From: Arsukibacterium perlucidum DSM 18276
Lineage (GTDB): Bacteria > Pseudomonadota > Gammaproteobacteria > Enterobacterales > Alteromonadaceae
Reading direction: 5' to 3'
DNA: 64,000 bases
Assembly (NCBI RefSeq): GCF_000382165.1
Contig: NZ_KB907719.1
Span: forward strand, 1 to 64,000
Below are positions 45,101 to 54,990 of the stretch, piece after piece. Positions within the stretch are counted from its first letter, which is position 1; each line of letters begins with the position of its first letter. Both the position numbers and the translations under genes were made by a program. The notes under the pieces are model-generated. The model worked only from the letters and a program-made list of their open reading frames with translations, ran no database searches and was not told the origin of the DNA.

Positions 45101-46996
45101 ATGCGCATGTCTTATCAAACCGAATATCAGGCAGCCTGCCAGCAACCGCAGCAATTCTGGGCTGAAAAAGCCAACCGGCTGGCCTGGTATCAGGCCCCCG
45201 GTCAGATTTTGCATATTAAAGGTGAGCAATACCAATGGTTTGCCGACGGAGAGTTAAATACTGCCTATCTGGCGCTCGATTACCACCTGACCCAGGGCCG
45301 CGGCGGCCAGACTGCCTTGATTTACGACTCTCCGGTCACCAACCGCAAGCAGCAATTTACTTATCAGCAGTTGACTGACGAGGTCGCGCTGTTTGCCGGG
45401 GTATTAAAAGCACGCGGGGTCGAAAAAGGCGATCGGGTGGTTATTTATATGCCAATGATCCCACAGGCGGTAATTGCCATGCTGGCAGTCGCCCGGTTGG
45501 GTGCTGTCCACTCGGTGGTATTTGGCGGTTTTGCTGCCCATGAGCTGGCGGTACGGATAGATGATGCCAGCCCGAAAGTGATTGTCTCGGCTTCCTGTGG
45601 TATCGAAGTTAACCGGCTAATTGCTTACAAACCGCTGCTGGATAACGCCCTGCAGCTGGCAGCGCATAAACCCGAAAGTGCTATTATCTGGCAACGGCCA
45701 GAGCTTAGCGCCGATTTGCAGGCCGGCCGTGATTATGACTGGCAACAACTACTGCAAAGTGCTGAACCCGCCGCCTGCGTGCCGGTAAAAAGCACCGATC
45801 CGCTGTATATTCTGTATACCTCCGGCACCACCGGTAAACCCAAGGGCGTGGTACGGGACAATGGCGGCCATGCGGTGGCACTGCACTACAGTATGCAGGC
45901 CATTTATGATATGGCGCCGGGTGATGTGTTCTGGGCCGCTTCCGATGTTGGCTGGGTGGTCGGCCACTCTTACATTGTTTATGGCCCCTTGCTGGCCGGT
46001 TGCACCAGCGTGTTATATGAAGGTAAGCCGGTCTATACCCCCGATGCAGGCGCATTCTGGCGGGTGTGCGCTGAATATAAAGTCAAAGCCCTGTTTGCGG
46101 CCCCCACGGCTTTTCGGGCCATTCGCAAAGAAGACCCAGATGCTAAGCTTTTAAAAAACTATGACCTGAGCGCGTTAGAGCGGATATATATGGCCGGTGA
46201 ACGACTGGATCCGGCAACCTATGACTGGACCGTAGAGCACAGCCAAAAACCGGTGATTGACCACTGGTGGCAAACCGAAACCGGCTGGGCTATTTGCGCT
46301 AACCCGGCCGGCATTGAGCTGCTGCCCGGCAAAGCCGGTTCGGCTACAGTACCGGTGCCGGGCTTCCAGGTAGCAATTCTTGATCATAACGGCCAACCGC
46401 TGCCTGCTAACCAGCAAGGTAATATTGCCCTGAAACTGCCGCTGCCGCCGGGCTGCCTGACCACCATCTGGCAAAACCCGGAGCGTTTTAACAGCGGCTA
46501 TTTGCGCCAGTTCCCCGGTTACTATGCCAGTGGCGATGGTGGCTATCTGGATGACGACGGTTACCTGTATGTGATGGGCCGCACTGATGATGTGATTAAC
46601 GTCGCCGGCCACCGCTTATCAACCGGTGAAATGGAGGAAATCGTGGCCAGCCACCCGGCGGTGGCCGAATGTTGCGTCATTGGCCTGGCCGATCCGTTAA
46701 AAGGCCAGCAACCGGTTGGTTTTATTTTGCTTAAAAACGGCGTTGATATTACTGAGCAGCAACTGCAAACAGAACTGGTGCAGCGGGTACGTGAACAAAT
46801 AGGCGCGCTGGCCTGCTTTAAACAAGCGTTAATTGTGCCGCGCTTACCGAAAACCCGCTCGGGTAAAATCCTGCGCAAGTTATTGCGGCAAATTGCTGAC
46901 GGTGAAGACTATGTAGTGCCGTCCACCATCGACGACCCGGCCAGCCTTAGCGAAATAGCTGAATGCATGAGCAAACGGGGCCTGATTGCAAAATAA
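45101..46996 (+). CDS. prpE: Propionyl-CoA synthetase-type acyl-CoA ligase
   Basis: This 631-aa AMP-forming ligase of the PrpE/Acs family activates a short-chain acid (propionate likely) to its CoA ester. Motifs: YTSGTTGKPKGVVRDNGG, WWQTETGWA, YASGDGGYLDDDGYLYVMGRTDDVINVAGHRLSTGEMEE, and KTRSGKILRK, whose Lys is typically acetylated. The GVVRDNGG and HRLSTGEMEE patterns favour PrpE over Acs. No methylcitrate genes are adjacent. Start is ATG 45101 or 45107; GAGG lies upstream. Confidence 0.85.
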   Translation: MRMSYQTEYQAACQQPQQFWAEKANRLAWYQAPGQILHIKGEQYQWFADGELNTAYLALDYHLTQGRGGQTALIYDSPVTNRKQQFTYQQLTDEVALFAGVLKARGVEKGDRVVIYMPMIPQAVIAMLAVARLGAVHSVVFGGFAAHELAVRIDDASPKVIVSASCGIEVNRLIAYKPLLDNALQLAAHKPESAIIWQRPELSADLQAGRDYDWQQLLQSAEPAACVPVKSTDPLYILYTSGTTGKPKGVVRDNGGHAVALHYSMQAIYDMAPGDVFWAASDVGWVVGHSYIVYGPLLAGCTSVLYEGKPVYTPDAGAFWRVCAEYKVKALFAAPTAFRAIRKEDPDAKLLKNYDLSALERIYMAGERLDPATYDWTVEHSQKPVIDHWWQTETGWAICANPAGIELLPGKAGSATVPVPGFQVAILDHNGQPLPANQQGNIALKLPLPPGCLTTIWQNPERFNSGYLRQFPGYYASGDGGYLDDDGYLYVMGRTDDVINVAGHRLSTGEMEEIVASHPAVAECCVIGLADPLKGQQPVGFILLKNGVDITEQQLQTELVQRVREQIGALACFKQALIVPRLPKTRSGKILRKLLRQIADGEDYVVPSTIDDPASLSEIAECMSKRGLIAK

Positions 46997-47053
46997 CGAG
47001 TAAGTGATACAGCGCAACTGATCGAGCCATGGGCATTGCCTGTAATTAGTGGT

Positions 47054-47180
47054 TATACCCATTATTCTTGAAGCTGCAGCGGTGTTGGCTACGCTCACTC
47101 ACCCCAATCACATAGACATCTATGCTCATGGGGGTTCACTCACTTGCCGCCTACCTGCAATTTCAATGATTTTGGGTATA
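47054..47180. repeat. MITE-like inverted-repeat element, 127 bp
   Basis: The ends are imperfect inverted repeats starting TATACCCA, with further matching in the TTGAAGCTGCAG region. A smaller internal hairpin is CATAGA / TCTATG. The interval is non-coding. I recall similar elements as common in Alteromonadales, which is unverified here. Its right end plus following bases make TATAAT (47179-47184), a good -10 for the gene at 47260. Confidence 0.65.
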
Positions 47181-47259
47181 TAATGGCGGCCTGCTGCGAA
47201 AGCGGCCGTTTTGTCATGCCGTTTGTGCAATGCAGTTTTTACCATAAGGGACCCAGCTC

Positions 47260-47583
47260 ATGTTGTATTTTAATAGCCAGAAAATTCCCGAATTACAAGG
47301 CCTTAACTTTAGTCAGCGCATGCAGGTAGTGCGCTCTGCCGCCGACAAACTGCCTACCCCGACCAAAGTTGGCTTAAATACGCTGAAGCTGCTGATTTTA
47401 TTTGGGCTGTTTATCTTAATCGCCCGCGCCGATGGCTGGGCCATTGCTGGTTATATTTTGCTGCTGGTAGTAGCTTACCCACTTATTACCCGGCCTATTA
47501 CCTATGCGTTATGTCAAAGCCAGTTCAGCGCGGTGCGCCAGCAGCTGAATGAACAGAATAGCAAACAGCCAGCCGATGACTAA
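47260..47583 (+). CDS. Small membrane protein, hypothetical (107 aa)
   Basis: The protein starts MLYFNSQKIPELQGLNFSQR, has two membrane helices (about 45-60 and 62-82) and a charged C-terminal tail. It begins soon after the MITE-like element, whose right end carries a candidate -10. A strong terminator follows. The family is not recognised with confidence. Confidence 0.65.
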   Translation: MLYFNSQKIPELQGLNFSQRMQVVRSAADKLPTPTKVGLNTLKLLILFGLFILIARADGWAIAGYILLLVVAYPLITRPITYALCQSQFSAVRQQLNEQNSKQPADD

Positions 47584-47607
47584 ACACACTGCCTGTCGCC
47601 TACCGAT

Positions 47608-47636
47608 AAAAAAACCCGCTGATACGCGGGTTTTTT
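47608..47636. terminator. Bidirectional rho-independent terminator
   Basis: An A6 run, CCCGC, loop, GCGGG and a T6 run form a 12-bp stem between the 107-aa gene and the converging sodium symporter gene. It can act in both directions. Confidence 0.9.
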
Positions 47637-47654
47637 ATAAGTTGCTGATAATAA

Positions 47655-49112
47655 TTAATTAAATCCTATTTGCTCAAAAAACATCGTCAGCAGGTTATGG
47701 CCAAAATAAATGGTTGATACCGTATTGATGAAAATAATCGCCAGGATAACCGGAATAAAAGTACCTAGTGAAAAGTTAACGTACTTCTGCAAAAACGAAC
47801 CGGCAAAGCTGGCATTGCCCTGGCTCATTTCCGCATCCAGGTTGGATTTTTTCCAGCGATAAATGACGAACAGACACAGCAACAAGCCATTCAGCGGCAG
47901 AATGGTTTCATAAAACATGTCGTAAATTAAATCAAAGAACGATTTAACAATAGGTTGACCTGTTGCATCAGCACCATAGCTGGTGATACCACTGAGCATA
48001 TCTACCCGGCCAAATGACAAGGCGCTAATCACCGCCAACACCACCATTGCAGCACCCAATGAATATAGTGCCTTGCGCCGGCTTAAGCCTTTACCATCCA
48101 TAATACTGGCTACCGGTACTTCAATAATCGATACCAAAGACGTCATGGCGGCAAAGAACACCAACAGGAAGAAAAACGAGGCAATAAAGGACGCACCAAA
48201 GTAGCCAATGTCGGCCTGCAGCGCTAAAAAGATTTTCGGCAAAAACATAAAGATCATGCCAATGCTCGATTCTGACAACTCGCTGATTTCAATATCCGGG
48301 TTAAACGAAAACGCCGCAGGTAAAATCAGTAAGCCTGAGCAACAGGCCACCAGCAAGGATAACGCCGCCACCATTTTACCGGCAGAAACAATATTATTGT
48401 TTTTCTGAATGTACGAGCCATAGGTAATTAAAATGCCCATAGCCAGCGAAAGCGAGAAGAACGCCTGCGCCAATGCGCCATTTAACACCTGGCCGGTTAT
48501 CTTGCTAAAGTCTGGCACCAGGAAAAACTTAACACCGAGCATGGCGTTATCCAGGGTCAGTACATAAATCACCAGTGCTATCAGCATCACAAACAATAAC
48601 GGCATCAACACGGTGGTGGCTTTTTCTATACCTTTTTTTACCCCGCCCTGCAGAATTAAAAACGTCAGGCCAACCACCAGTGCCATATAGACAAACAGCT
48701 CGTTGCTATTGATAAATATGCCAAAGCCGTTGGGATCAGCCAGTTGATCCAGCTGGCCCATTATGGCTTTACCCAAATATCCGGCAATCCAGACCGTGAT
48801 AACCAGATAAAACACCCCAATCATAAAGGGGGTAATAACCGACAACCAACCGACAGTGCGCCAGGCCCGGTTCTGGCCAATTTCAGTATAGGCGCCCAGC
48901 GGGTTTTGCCGGGTATGCCGGCCCAGGCTCATCTCGGCCAGCATCACCGGTAAGCAGATAAAAAACACAAAAATGGCATAAATAATCAAAAAGGCGGCAC
49001 CGCCATTTTTACTGGCCATTACCGGAAAAGCCACCAGGTTACCTATACCTACGGCCGACCCTGCGGCCGCCAGAATAAACCCCAGACTGGAGCTGAATTG
49101 TTCACGTTTCAT
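47655..49112 (-). CDS. Sodium-dependent transporter (NSS/SNF family)
   Basis: This 485-aa protein has about 11-12 helices. TM1 has LGFILAAAGSAVGIGNLVAFP with the Na+ site. Other segments (AFFSLSLAMGILITYGSYI, FFFLLVFFAAMTSLVSIIEVPV) match LeuT-fold Na+:amino acid symporters. The substrate is probably an amino acid. Confidence 0.88.
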   Translation of the reverse strand: MKREQFSSSLGFILAAAGSAVGIGNLVAFPVMASKNGGAAFLIIYAIFVFFICLPVMLAEMSLGRHTRQNPLGAYTEIGQNRAWRTVGWLSVITPFMIGVFYLVITVWIAGYLGKAIMGQLDQLADPNGFGIFINSNELFVYMALVVGLTFLILQGGVKKGIEKATTVLMPLLFVMLIALVIYVLTLDNAMLGVKFFLVPDFSKITGQVLNGALAQAFFSLSLAMGILITYGSYIQKNNNIVSAGKMVAALSLLVACCSGLLILPAAFSFNPDIEISELSESSIGMIFMFLPKIFLALQADIGYFGASFIASFFFLLVFFAAMTSLVSIIEVPVASIMDGKGLSRRKALYSLGAAMVVLAVISALSFGRVDMLSGITSYGADATGQPIVKSFFDLIYDMFYETILPLNGLLLCLFVIYRWKKSNLDAEMSQGNASFAGSFLQKYVNFSLGTFIPVILAIIFINTVSTIYFGHNLLTMFFEQIGFN

Positions 49113-49298
49113 TGGATTGCGGACTCCCTGAATTTTTTTATTAGAATAGTTGTTTTGCTATTTTTATATTGTGCGCACAGCATGCTAACAGCAGGCTGCG
49201 GCAAATCCTAGTCCAACCTTTATACAACAGCGTTGCTAATTGGTTTTGGCCCTTGGATCTGCTATCTTGCAGCCACCAAACAGTAAGCGGGTTTTACC

Positions 49299-49598
49299 AT
49301 GTTCTATATGATTTACTCTGAAGATGCGGCCAATAGTCTGGAAAACCGGCTGGCAACCCGGCCAGCTCATCTGGCGCGGCTGCAGGCATTAAATGAAGCA
49401 GGTCGTTTATTACTCGCCGGCCCGTTACCGGCAATTGACAGCAACGAACCCGGTGGCGCGGGCTTTACCGGTTCGTTAGTAGTAGCCGAGTTTAACTCGC
49501 TGGCAGATGCGCAAAACTGGGCCGATATCGACCCTTATTTAGCCGCCGGCGTTTACGTTAAATCAACAGTGAAACCTTTCAAGCGGGTGTTACCTTAA
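49299..49598 (+). CDS. yciI: YciI family protein
   Basis: This 99-aa protein has the ferredoxin-like YciI fold: [13 protein letters not shown] at the start, RPAHLARLQ with the conserved His, and [29 protein letters not shown] with the conserved Asp-Pro. Biochemical role is unclear in most organisms. Its stop is immediately followed by the galE start. Confidence 0.88.
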   Translation: MFYMIYSEDAANSLENRLATRPAHLARLQALNEAGRLLLAGPLPAIDSNEPGGAGFTGSLVVAEFNSLADAQNWADIDPYLAAGVYVKSTVKPFKRVLP

Positions 49599-50618
49599 AT
49601 GAGCTACATTTTACTGACCGGTGGTGCGGGCTATATCGGCAGCCATACCGCCCTGTCCTTGCTGCGGGCTGGCTATCAGGTTATTAGTTTCGATAACTAC
49701 AGCAACAGCTCCACTTCAGCCCTGCAACGGGTAGCGCAACTGGCTGGCGCCAACATTATCACTATCAGCGGCGATATAAGAGACGAAGCAGCATTAAGTG
49801 CGGTATTCCGGCAATATCAGATTAGCGCTGTGGTGCATTTTGCCGGTTTAAAAGCAGTTGGGGAATCGGTGGCAATGCCACTGCATTACTATGATAACAA
49901 TGTCGCCGGCACGGTAACCCTGTGCCGGGTAATGCGCGAATTCAAGGTTAAAAAACTGGTATTCAGCTCTTCTGCTACTGTATATGGCGATGCCAAAACA
50001 GTACCGATACAAGAGACTGCAGCCCGCTCTGCCACTAATCCTTACGGTCAGAGTAAACTGATGATTGAGCATATTCTGGAAGATTTAGTTAAAGCCGAGC
50101 CTGACTGGGGTATTACTCTGCTGCGCTATTTTAACCCTGTTGGTGCCGACAGCAGTGGCCAGATAGGTGAAGACCCCAATGGTATTCCGAATAACCTGAT
50201 GCCGTTTATCTCACAAGTGGCGGTAGGTAAACGCGAAAAACTAAGTATTTTTGGTGATGATTACCCCACTCCCGACGGCACCGGCGTGCGTGACTATATT
50301 CATGTGGTTGATTTAGCCGCAGGTCACCTGAAAGCGTTGCAATATCTTGAAGCTAATCAGGGTATTGAAGCCATTAACCTGGGTACCGGCACCGGCTACA
50401 GCGTGCTGGATATGGTTCAAGCGTTCAGCCGGGTTAACAATGTCGAGGTGCCCTATCAGATAGCACCCCGCCGGCCAGGCGATATTGCCAGCTGCTATGC
50501 CATGCCAGACAAAGCCTTAAAACTGTTAGGCTGGCAGGCAGAAAAAACCCTGGACGATATGGTACGGGACAGCTGGCGCTGGCAAAGCCAGAATCCGGAT
50601 GGCTATAGCAATAGTTAG
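49599..50618 (+). CDS. galE: UDP-glucose 4-epimerase
   Basis: This 339-aa protein interconverts UDP-glucose and UDP-galactose. The N-terminal NAD-binding motif is GGAGYIGSH, and the SSATVYGD and TNPYGQSKL regions carry the catalytic Tyr-x3-Lys pair (about residues 149-153). Length and motif spacing match GalE. It begins directly after the yciI stop, so the two are translationally linked. No other gal genes are nearby. Confidence 0.92.
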   Translation: MSYILLTGGAGYIGSHTALSLLRAGYQVISFDNYSNSSTSALQRVAQLAGANIITISGDIRDEAALSAVFRQYQISAVVHFAGLKAVGESVAMPLHYYDNNVAGTVTLCRVMREFKVKKLVFSSSATVYGDAKTVPIQETAARSATNPYGQSKLMIEHILEDLVKAEPDWGITLLRYFNPVGADSSGQIGEDPNGIPNNLMPFISQVAVGKREKLSIFGDDYPTPDGTGVRDYIHVVDLAAGHLKALQYLEANQGIEAINLGTGTGYSVLDMVQAFSRVNNVEVPYQIAPRRPGDIASCYAMPDKALKLLGWQAEKTLDDMVRDSWRWQSQNPDGYSNS

Positions 50619-50675
50619 CAACGCCTTACAACTCGCCAGCTTCAGCGTTTAAATTTCAGTTTTTTGATAACGGCA

Positions 50676-51776
50676 TTAAGGCAGCGGCATGCGCATAATG
50701 CCGCCTTTAAACAGGCCAAAATAAATAATCTGCTGCTGGTTTTCTTCAACCAGGATCATACTGCGCACCCCACCAAAAAAAGCCTGCTCCGGATATTGAT
50801 ACTGCTGCCAGTTCTCGCCACCATCTTCGGTCCACTCAATAATTAACGGCTGCGGCTCAGTAAAGTTTTTAGCCCAACCTGCGGTGTAAATACGCTCTGG
50901 TGCATCGGGGTCAATAATCAGATCAAAATAAAAACGAAAGTCTACGTTATCGAGCAGCGCTTGCCAGCTTTGCCCATGATCGTTACTGCGGATTATGCCG
51001 CCCTCGGCGCTGACATAAACCGTTTGCGGGTTGTCAGGCGCATAGCGAATGGCTTTAATTGAGCTGGGGTTGGGAAATAAGTCGGTGTGCATAATAGCCT
51101 GGCGGCTTGTCACGTCATATTGATAGAACACCCCATTTTCAATGGCACCCTGGCCGCCATACCAGATAGTCAGGCCATCAGCGGATTGGGTTAGCGCTGA
51201 TTTGGGCTGGCCAAAACCACCAAAATCACCATGTTGCGCCTTCCAGGTTTGCCCCATATCAGTGGAGCTGGCCAGCACATCTATACCAGTGGCATAAACC
51301 ACCTGCGCGGTCTTATCAAACAACATGGCATAAATTGCTTCGTTAATTCCAGCCTGGCCAAACTGATAATCCACTTCATGCCAGTCACTACCGCCATTAA
51401 AACTTTCAAATAATAGGTAGTTGGGATAACCGTCCTGATCAGACACATAACTGGATGCCAGCCAGTGCTGCTCAGTTAACAGGCTCATCGCCATAACGTC
51501 GAAGCCATTCAGGCCTGCGCTATTCCAGCTGCCGTTGCTGGCCTGACGATAAACCCCATCATCGCTGGCCGCCACTAACACGCCGCTTTGCTGATATAAC
51601 TTATTGATAATTAAACCATCCAACCCCTGAAAACTCAGGGTAACCGGTGGCGCCGGCGACACAGGTGGTGGCGGCGGTGGCTCCTGTACCTGTGACGTAC
51701 TGCTACCTCCACAAGCGTTGATGAATAAAGCACTCAGACATAAGCCACAAACTAGCAAAAATGGTTTAACAGACAT
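50676..51776 (-). CDS. Lipoprotein with BNR/Asp-box repeats
   Basis: This 366-aa lipoprotein (lipobox INAC) has a proline-rich linker (residues about 30-45) and then a beta-propeller-like body. Repeated Asp-boxes are SNDHGQSW, STDMGQTW and TEDGGENW, as in BNR-repeat/YCF48-type proteins. It probably sits in the outer membrane or periplasm and binds a ligand. Its role is unknown. Confidence 0.8.
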   Translation of the reverse strand: MSVKPFLLVCGLCLSALFINACGGSSTSQVQEPPPPPPVSPAPPVTLSFQGLDGLIINKLYQQSGVLVAASDDGVYRQASNGSWNSAGLNGFDVMAMSLLTEQHWLASSYVSDQDGYPNYLLFESFNGGSDWHEVDYQFGQAGINEAIYAMLFDKTAQVVYATGIDVLASSTDMGQTWKAQHGDFGGFGQPKSALTQSADGLTIWYGGQGAIENGVFYQYDVTSRQAIMHTDLFPNPSSIKAIRYAPDNPQTVYVSAEGGIIRSNDHGQSWQALLDNVDFRFYFDLIIDPDAPERIYTAGWAKNFTEPQPLIIEWTEDGGENWQQYQYPEQAFFGGVRSMILVEENQQQIIYFGLFKGGIMRMPLP

Positions 51777-51912
51777 AACTCACTTCCTTTTAGCTGAATA
51801 TGCCTACTGTAGCTTAAAAAAAATTCTTTTTTGTAATTAAAAGTTAACGCTTTTTTCACCATAAAGGAAGTAGCGCTTGTAAAAGGTTAGTCAACTGCCA
51901 CACCGGTCAGTA

Positions 51913-51936
51913 AAAAAGGCGCCGCAGCGCCTTTTT
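51913..51936. terminator. Rho-independent terminator after rluB
   Basis: AAAAAGGCGC and GCGCCTTTTT make a 10-bp stem with a 4-base loop. On the minus strand it follows rluB by 14 bases and ends in U's. Confidence 0.9.
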
Positions 51937-51949
51937 CCGATTAGCTATG

Positions 51950-52930
51950 TTAGCTTTGACCCTGCCGGGTCGGTTTTTTACCAGTGGGCTGGCGCTGGGT
52001 TGATTTGCCCTTGCTGGCCGGTGCGCGCTGCGGTTTGGCTGCCGGCTTTGGCTTGGGTTCGGCTTTTTTAGCCGGGGTTTTCTCGGCGATCTGGTGCTTA
52101 CGCACCGCCCGTTTCATACTGGCTAAGCGGCGGCGACGTTCGGTACGATCTTCGCTTTTTACCAGGGTTTGCTCCTCCGGGCCTAAGTGCACCAGCTTGC
52201 GCAGGTAGTTAACCTCGTCCAGTGGATACTCAGCATAGCCGCCGGCCGGAATATGCTTTGGCAGCAGTAAATCGCCGTAACGCACCCGGATCAGCCGGCT
52301 GACCACCGCACCTTGTGACTCCCACATCCGCCGCACTTCACGGTTACGGCCTTCGGTTAGCACCACATGAAACCAGCGGTTAATCCCCTCGCCCGGCAGC
52401 GCTTTTATTTTCTTAAAGTTGGCTTTGCCATCTTCCAGCTCAACGCCGGTGCGCAGCCGCTGGATCATCGCATCGTTAATATCGCCAAATACCCGCACCG
52501 CGTACTCGCGCTCTACTTCAAATTTTGGGTGCATTAAGCGGTTGGCCAGTTCACCGTCGGTGGTGAACAACAATAAACCTGAGGTATTGATATCCAGCCG
52601 GCCGATAGCTATCCAGCGGGCACCTTTAATTTTCGGTAAGCGGGCAAACACCGTGGGCCGGCCTTCCGGATCAGTGCGTGAACAAATTTCACCTTCCGGC
52701 TTATGATAAGCCAGCACCCGGCAGATTTGCTGCTCTTCGCTGGCCAGTTGCACCGGGTGGCCATCGACCCGCACCGCCTGTGCGGTACTTACCCGATCGC
52801 CCAGGCTGGCAGGTTTACCATCAACAGTTACCCGGCCTTTGCTGATCCAGTCTTCCATTTCCCGGCGCGAACCGACGCCGGCGCGGGCTAATACTTTTTG
52901 CAGTTTTTCGCTGCTGATTTTATCACTCAT
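51950..52930 (-). CDS. rluB: 23S rRNA pseudouridine 2605 synthase RluB
   Basis: This 326-aa protein has an N-terminal S4 domain ([25 protein letters not shown]) and a synthase domain with the catalytic Asp in [17 protein letters not shown], plus the [16 protein letters not shown] motif. The C-terminal tail from about residue 280 is Lys/Arg/Pro/Gln-rich and typical for RluB. It acts on 23S rRNA. Its ATG lies at the scpB stop, and scpB-rluB is a common order. Confidence 0.9.
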   Translation of the reverse strand: MSDKISSEKLQKVLARAGVGSRREMEDWISKGRVTVDGKPASLGDRVSTAQAVRVDGHPVQLASEEQQICRVLAYHKPEGEICSRTDPEGRPTVFARLPKIKGARWIAIGRLDINTSGLLLFTTDGELANRLMHPKFEVEREYAVRVFGDINDAMIQRLRTGVELEDGKANFKKIKALPGEGINRWFHVVLTEGRNREVRRMWESQGAVVSRLIRVRYGDLLLPKHIPAGGYAEYPLDEVNYLRKLVHLGPEEQTLVKSEDRTERRRRLASMKRAVRKHQIAEKTPAKKAEPKPKPAAKPQRAPASKGKSTQRQPTGKKPTRQGQS

Positions 52931-53514
52931 TAGTGTAACTCTCCTGTCATCTCGACGGTGGGAAAAAGATCGGCCGTCAGCTCGGTAAATTCCGGCAGAG
53001 GCGGCAAATCGCTGAGGCTTTTTAAGCCAAAATAATCTAAAAATAACGCGGTGGTGGCATACAGCCCCGGCCGGCCTGGTACTTCTTTATGACCCACCAC
53101 TTTTACCCAGCCGCGATCCAGCAAAGTACGGATGATCTGAGTACTGACCGTTACGCCACGTACTTCTTCAATTTCGCCACGGGTCAGTGGTTGTTTATAG
53201 GCAATTAACGCCAGAGTTTCCAATACGGCGCGGGAATAACGGGCTGAGCGTTCTGGCCAGAGCCGGGCTAAATCATCACTGAGTTCAGGCAGGGTTTGAA
53301 AGCGAAAACCAGAAGCCGTTTCCAGCAGCTGAATACCCCTGGCACTGTAATCCTGTTGCAGCTGGCGGATTGTAGCATCTATCCGGCTTTTACTTACAGT
53401 AAAACGTTGCAGCACCGTAGCTTGCAACTCGGCGACACCCAGCGGTTGCTCGCTGGCAAAAATAGCCGCTTCAATCAGCTGCAACAGTTGAATATCATTG
53501 ATTTTCTGCGCCAT
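52930..53514 (-). CDS. scpB: Segregation and condensation protein B
   Basis: This 194-aa winged-helix protein begins [26 protein letters not shown], with [20 protein letters not shown] in the second domain. It forms the SMC-ScpAB-type complex that organises chromosomes. It overlaps scpA by one base and is followed at once by rluB. Confidence 0.92.
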   Translation of the reverse strand: MAQKINDIQLLQLIEAAIFASEQPLGVAELQATVLQRFTVSKSRIDATIRQLQQDYSARGIQLLETASGFRFQTLPELSDDLARLWPERSARYSRAVLETLALIAYKQPLTRGEIEEVRGVTVSTQIIRTLLDRGWVKVVGHKEVPGRPGLYATTALFLDYFGLKSLSDLPPLPEFTELTADLFPTVEMTGELH

Positions 53515-54335
53515 CAGCCGTGCTCTTTCGCTAATTTGACATGGATCTGGCCATAAGCTGCAACCTGGGTAAGCTCAACCAGTTTTTCTTTAGTCAGTTC
53601 CAGAATGGCCAGAAAACTGACGACGACACCTTCGCGCCCTTCGCTCAGTTCAAAGCACTGTTCAAACGCCAGGTAGCCTTGATGCTGCGCTAATAAATCT
53701 AAAATCCTGCTCATCCGCTCGCGGGTCGACAAATGCTCACGTTTAATATGATGATGCTGAAAGTCTTTAGCCCGCTGCATAATGCTTTTTAACGCCATAA
53801 CCAGTTCACCGAGTTCCACCTCGGGTAACACCACCAATGGGCTGAAATTATCGGCAAGGGCTGCCCGGGCGCTGAAATAATCACGCTCATCGCGCGGCAG
53901 GCTGTCCAGCTCAGTGGCGGCCTGCTTATAGATTTCATACTCCTGCAGCCTGCGGATCAGCTCCGCCCGCGGATCCTGTTCATCCTCATCGTGCTGGGTA
54001 TGTTTTGGCAACAACAGCCGTGATTTTATTTCAGCCAGCATGGCTGCCATTACCAGATACTCGGCAGCCAGCTCAAAATTCAGGCCCTGCATCAGCTCAA
54101 TATATTCCATATATTGCAGGGTAATTTCGTTCACCGGTAAGTCGACGATATCAAACTTATGCTTGCGGATTAAATACAGTAAAAAATCGAGAGGCCCTTC
54201 AAAAGCATCCAGCAGCACTTCCAGCGCATCAGGCGGAATATATAAATCATCCGGACGTTGATGCACTGCCTCGCCGCGGACAAAGGCCAGCGGCAAAGGT
54301 TGTTGCACTGTTAAGTTAGCAGGCTGGTTGCTCAT
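53514..54335 (-). CDS. scpA: Segregation and condensation protein A
   Basis: This 273-aa kleisin includes the N-terminal EGPLDFLLYLIRKHKFDIVDLPVNEITLQYMEYI and a C-terminal winged helix (VVVSFLAILELTKEKLVEL). It joins the SMC heads with ScpB. The start is at 54335, 6 bases after the yciO stop. Confidence 0.92.
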   Translation of the reverse strand: MSNQPANLTVQQPLPLAFVRGEAVHQRPDDLYIPPDALEVLLDAFEGPLDFLLYLIRKHKFDIVDLPVNEITLQYMEYIELMQGLNFELAAEYLVMAAMLAEIKSRLLLPKHTQHDEDEQDPRAELIRRLQEYEIYKQAATELDSLPRDERDYFSARAALADNFSPLVVLPEVELGELVMALKSIMQRAKDFQHHHIKREHLSTRERMSRILDLLAQHQGYLAFEQCFELSEGREGVVVSFLAILELTKEKLVELTQVAAYGQIHVKLAKEHG

Positions 54336-54341
54336 CAGGCT

Positions 54342-54962
54342 TTAGATAAAGGGGGTCGGATCGCCACGGCCTTCACGCAGCACGGTCGCGCCCTCTTCCG
54401 ATAAGTCGACCACAGTAGTGGGATCTTCGCCGATAACGCCGCCATGCAAAATTAAGTCAACCTGGCGTTCCAGTTGCGAGCGCATATCGTCCGGATCAGC
54501 TTCAGCAAATTGCTGGCCAGGCAGAATTAAGCTGGTAGACAGTAGCGGCTCACCTAATTCGGCCAGCAGCGCCTGGGCAATTTTATTTTCCGGGATCCTA
54601 AGGCCAATGGTTTTTTTCTTATCGTTTAACAAACGTCGTGGCACTTCTTTGGTACCGCGCAAAATAAAAGTATAAGCGCCCGGGGTATTGTTTTTAATCA
54701 GCCGAAAAGCAGTATTTTCCACCTTGGCGTATACCGACAACTCAGATAAATCCCGGCACATCAGGGTAAAGTGATGGTCACCACTGATCTGACGAATTTG
54801 GGTGATCCTGTCCATCGCATTTTTATCTCCGACATGGCAACCCAGGGCATAGCCACTGTCCGTCGGATAAACCACGACACCACCTTGCTTAATAATTTGC
54901 ACGGCTTGTTTCAGCAGACGCTGCTGCGGGTTCTCGGGGTGAATATGAAAAAATTGGCTCAT
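54342..54962 (-). CDS. yciO: YciO, Sua5/YrdC-family protein
   Basis: This 206-aa protein has the YrdC fold (GGVVVYPTDSGYALGCHV, KTIGLRIPEN, STSLILPGQ). YrdC/TsaC proteins make the threonylcarbamoyl-AMP precursor of tRNA t6A. YciO paralogues have an unclear or weaker role. The overall form matches YciO, and it lies between rnm and scpA as in related genomes. Confidence 0.88.
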   Translation of the reverse strand: MSQFFHIHPENPQQRLLKQAVQIIKQGGVVVYPTDSGYALGCHVGDKNAMDRITQIRQISGDHHFTLMCRDLSELSVYAKVENTAFRLIKNNTPGAYTFILRGTKEVPRRLLNDKKKTIGLRIPENKIAQALLAELGEPLLSTSLILPGQQFAEADPDDMRSQLERQVDLILHGGVIGEDPTTVVDLSEEGATVLREGRGDPTPFI

Positions 54963-54990
54963 TTATTGTTCTTCTATCGTTGTTATATAT

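Noticed and set aside
45705-46055. Long minus-strand ORF inside prpE
   Set aside because: It is in the shadow of a strongly conserved ligase gene and has no recognisable features.
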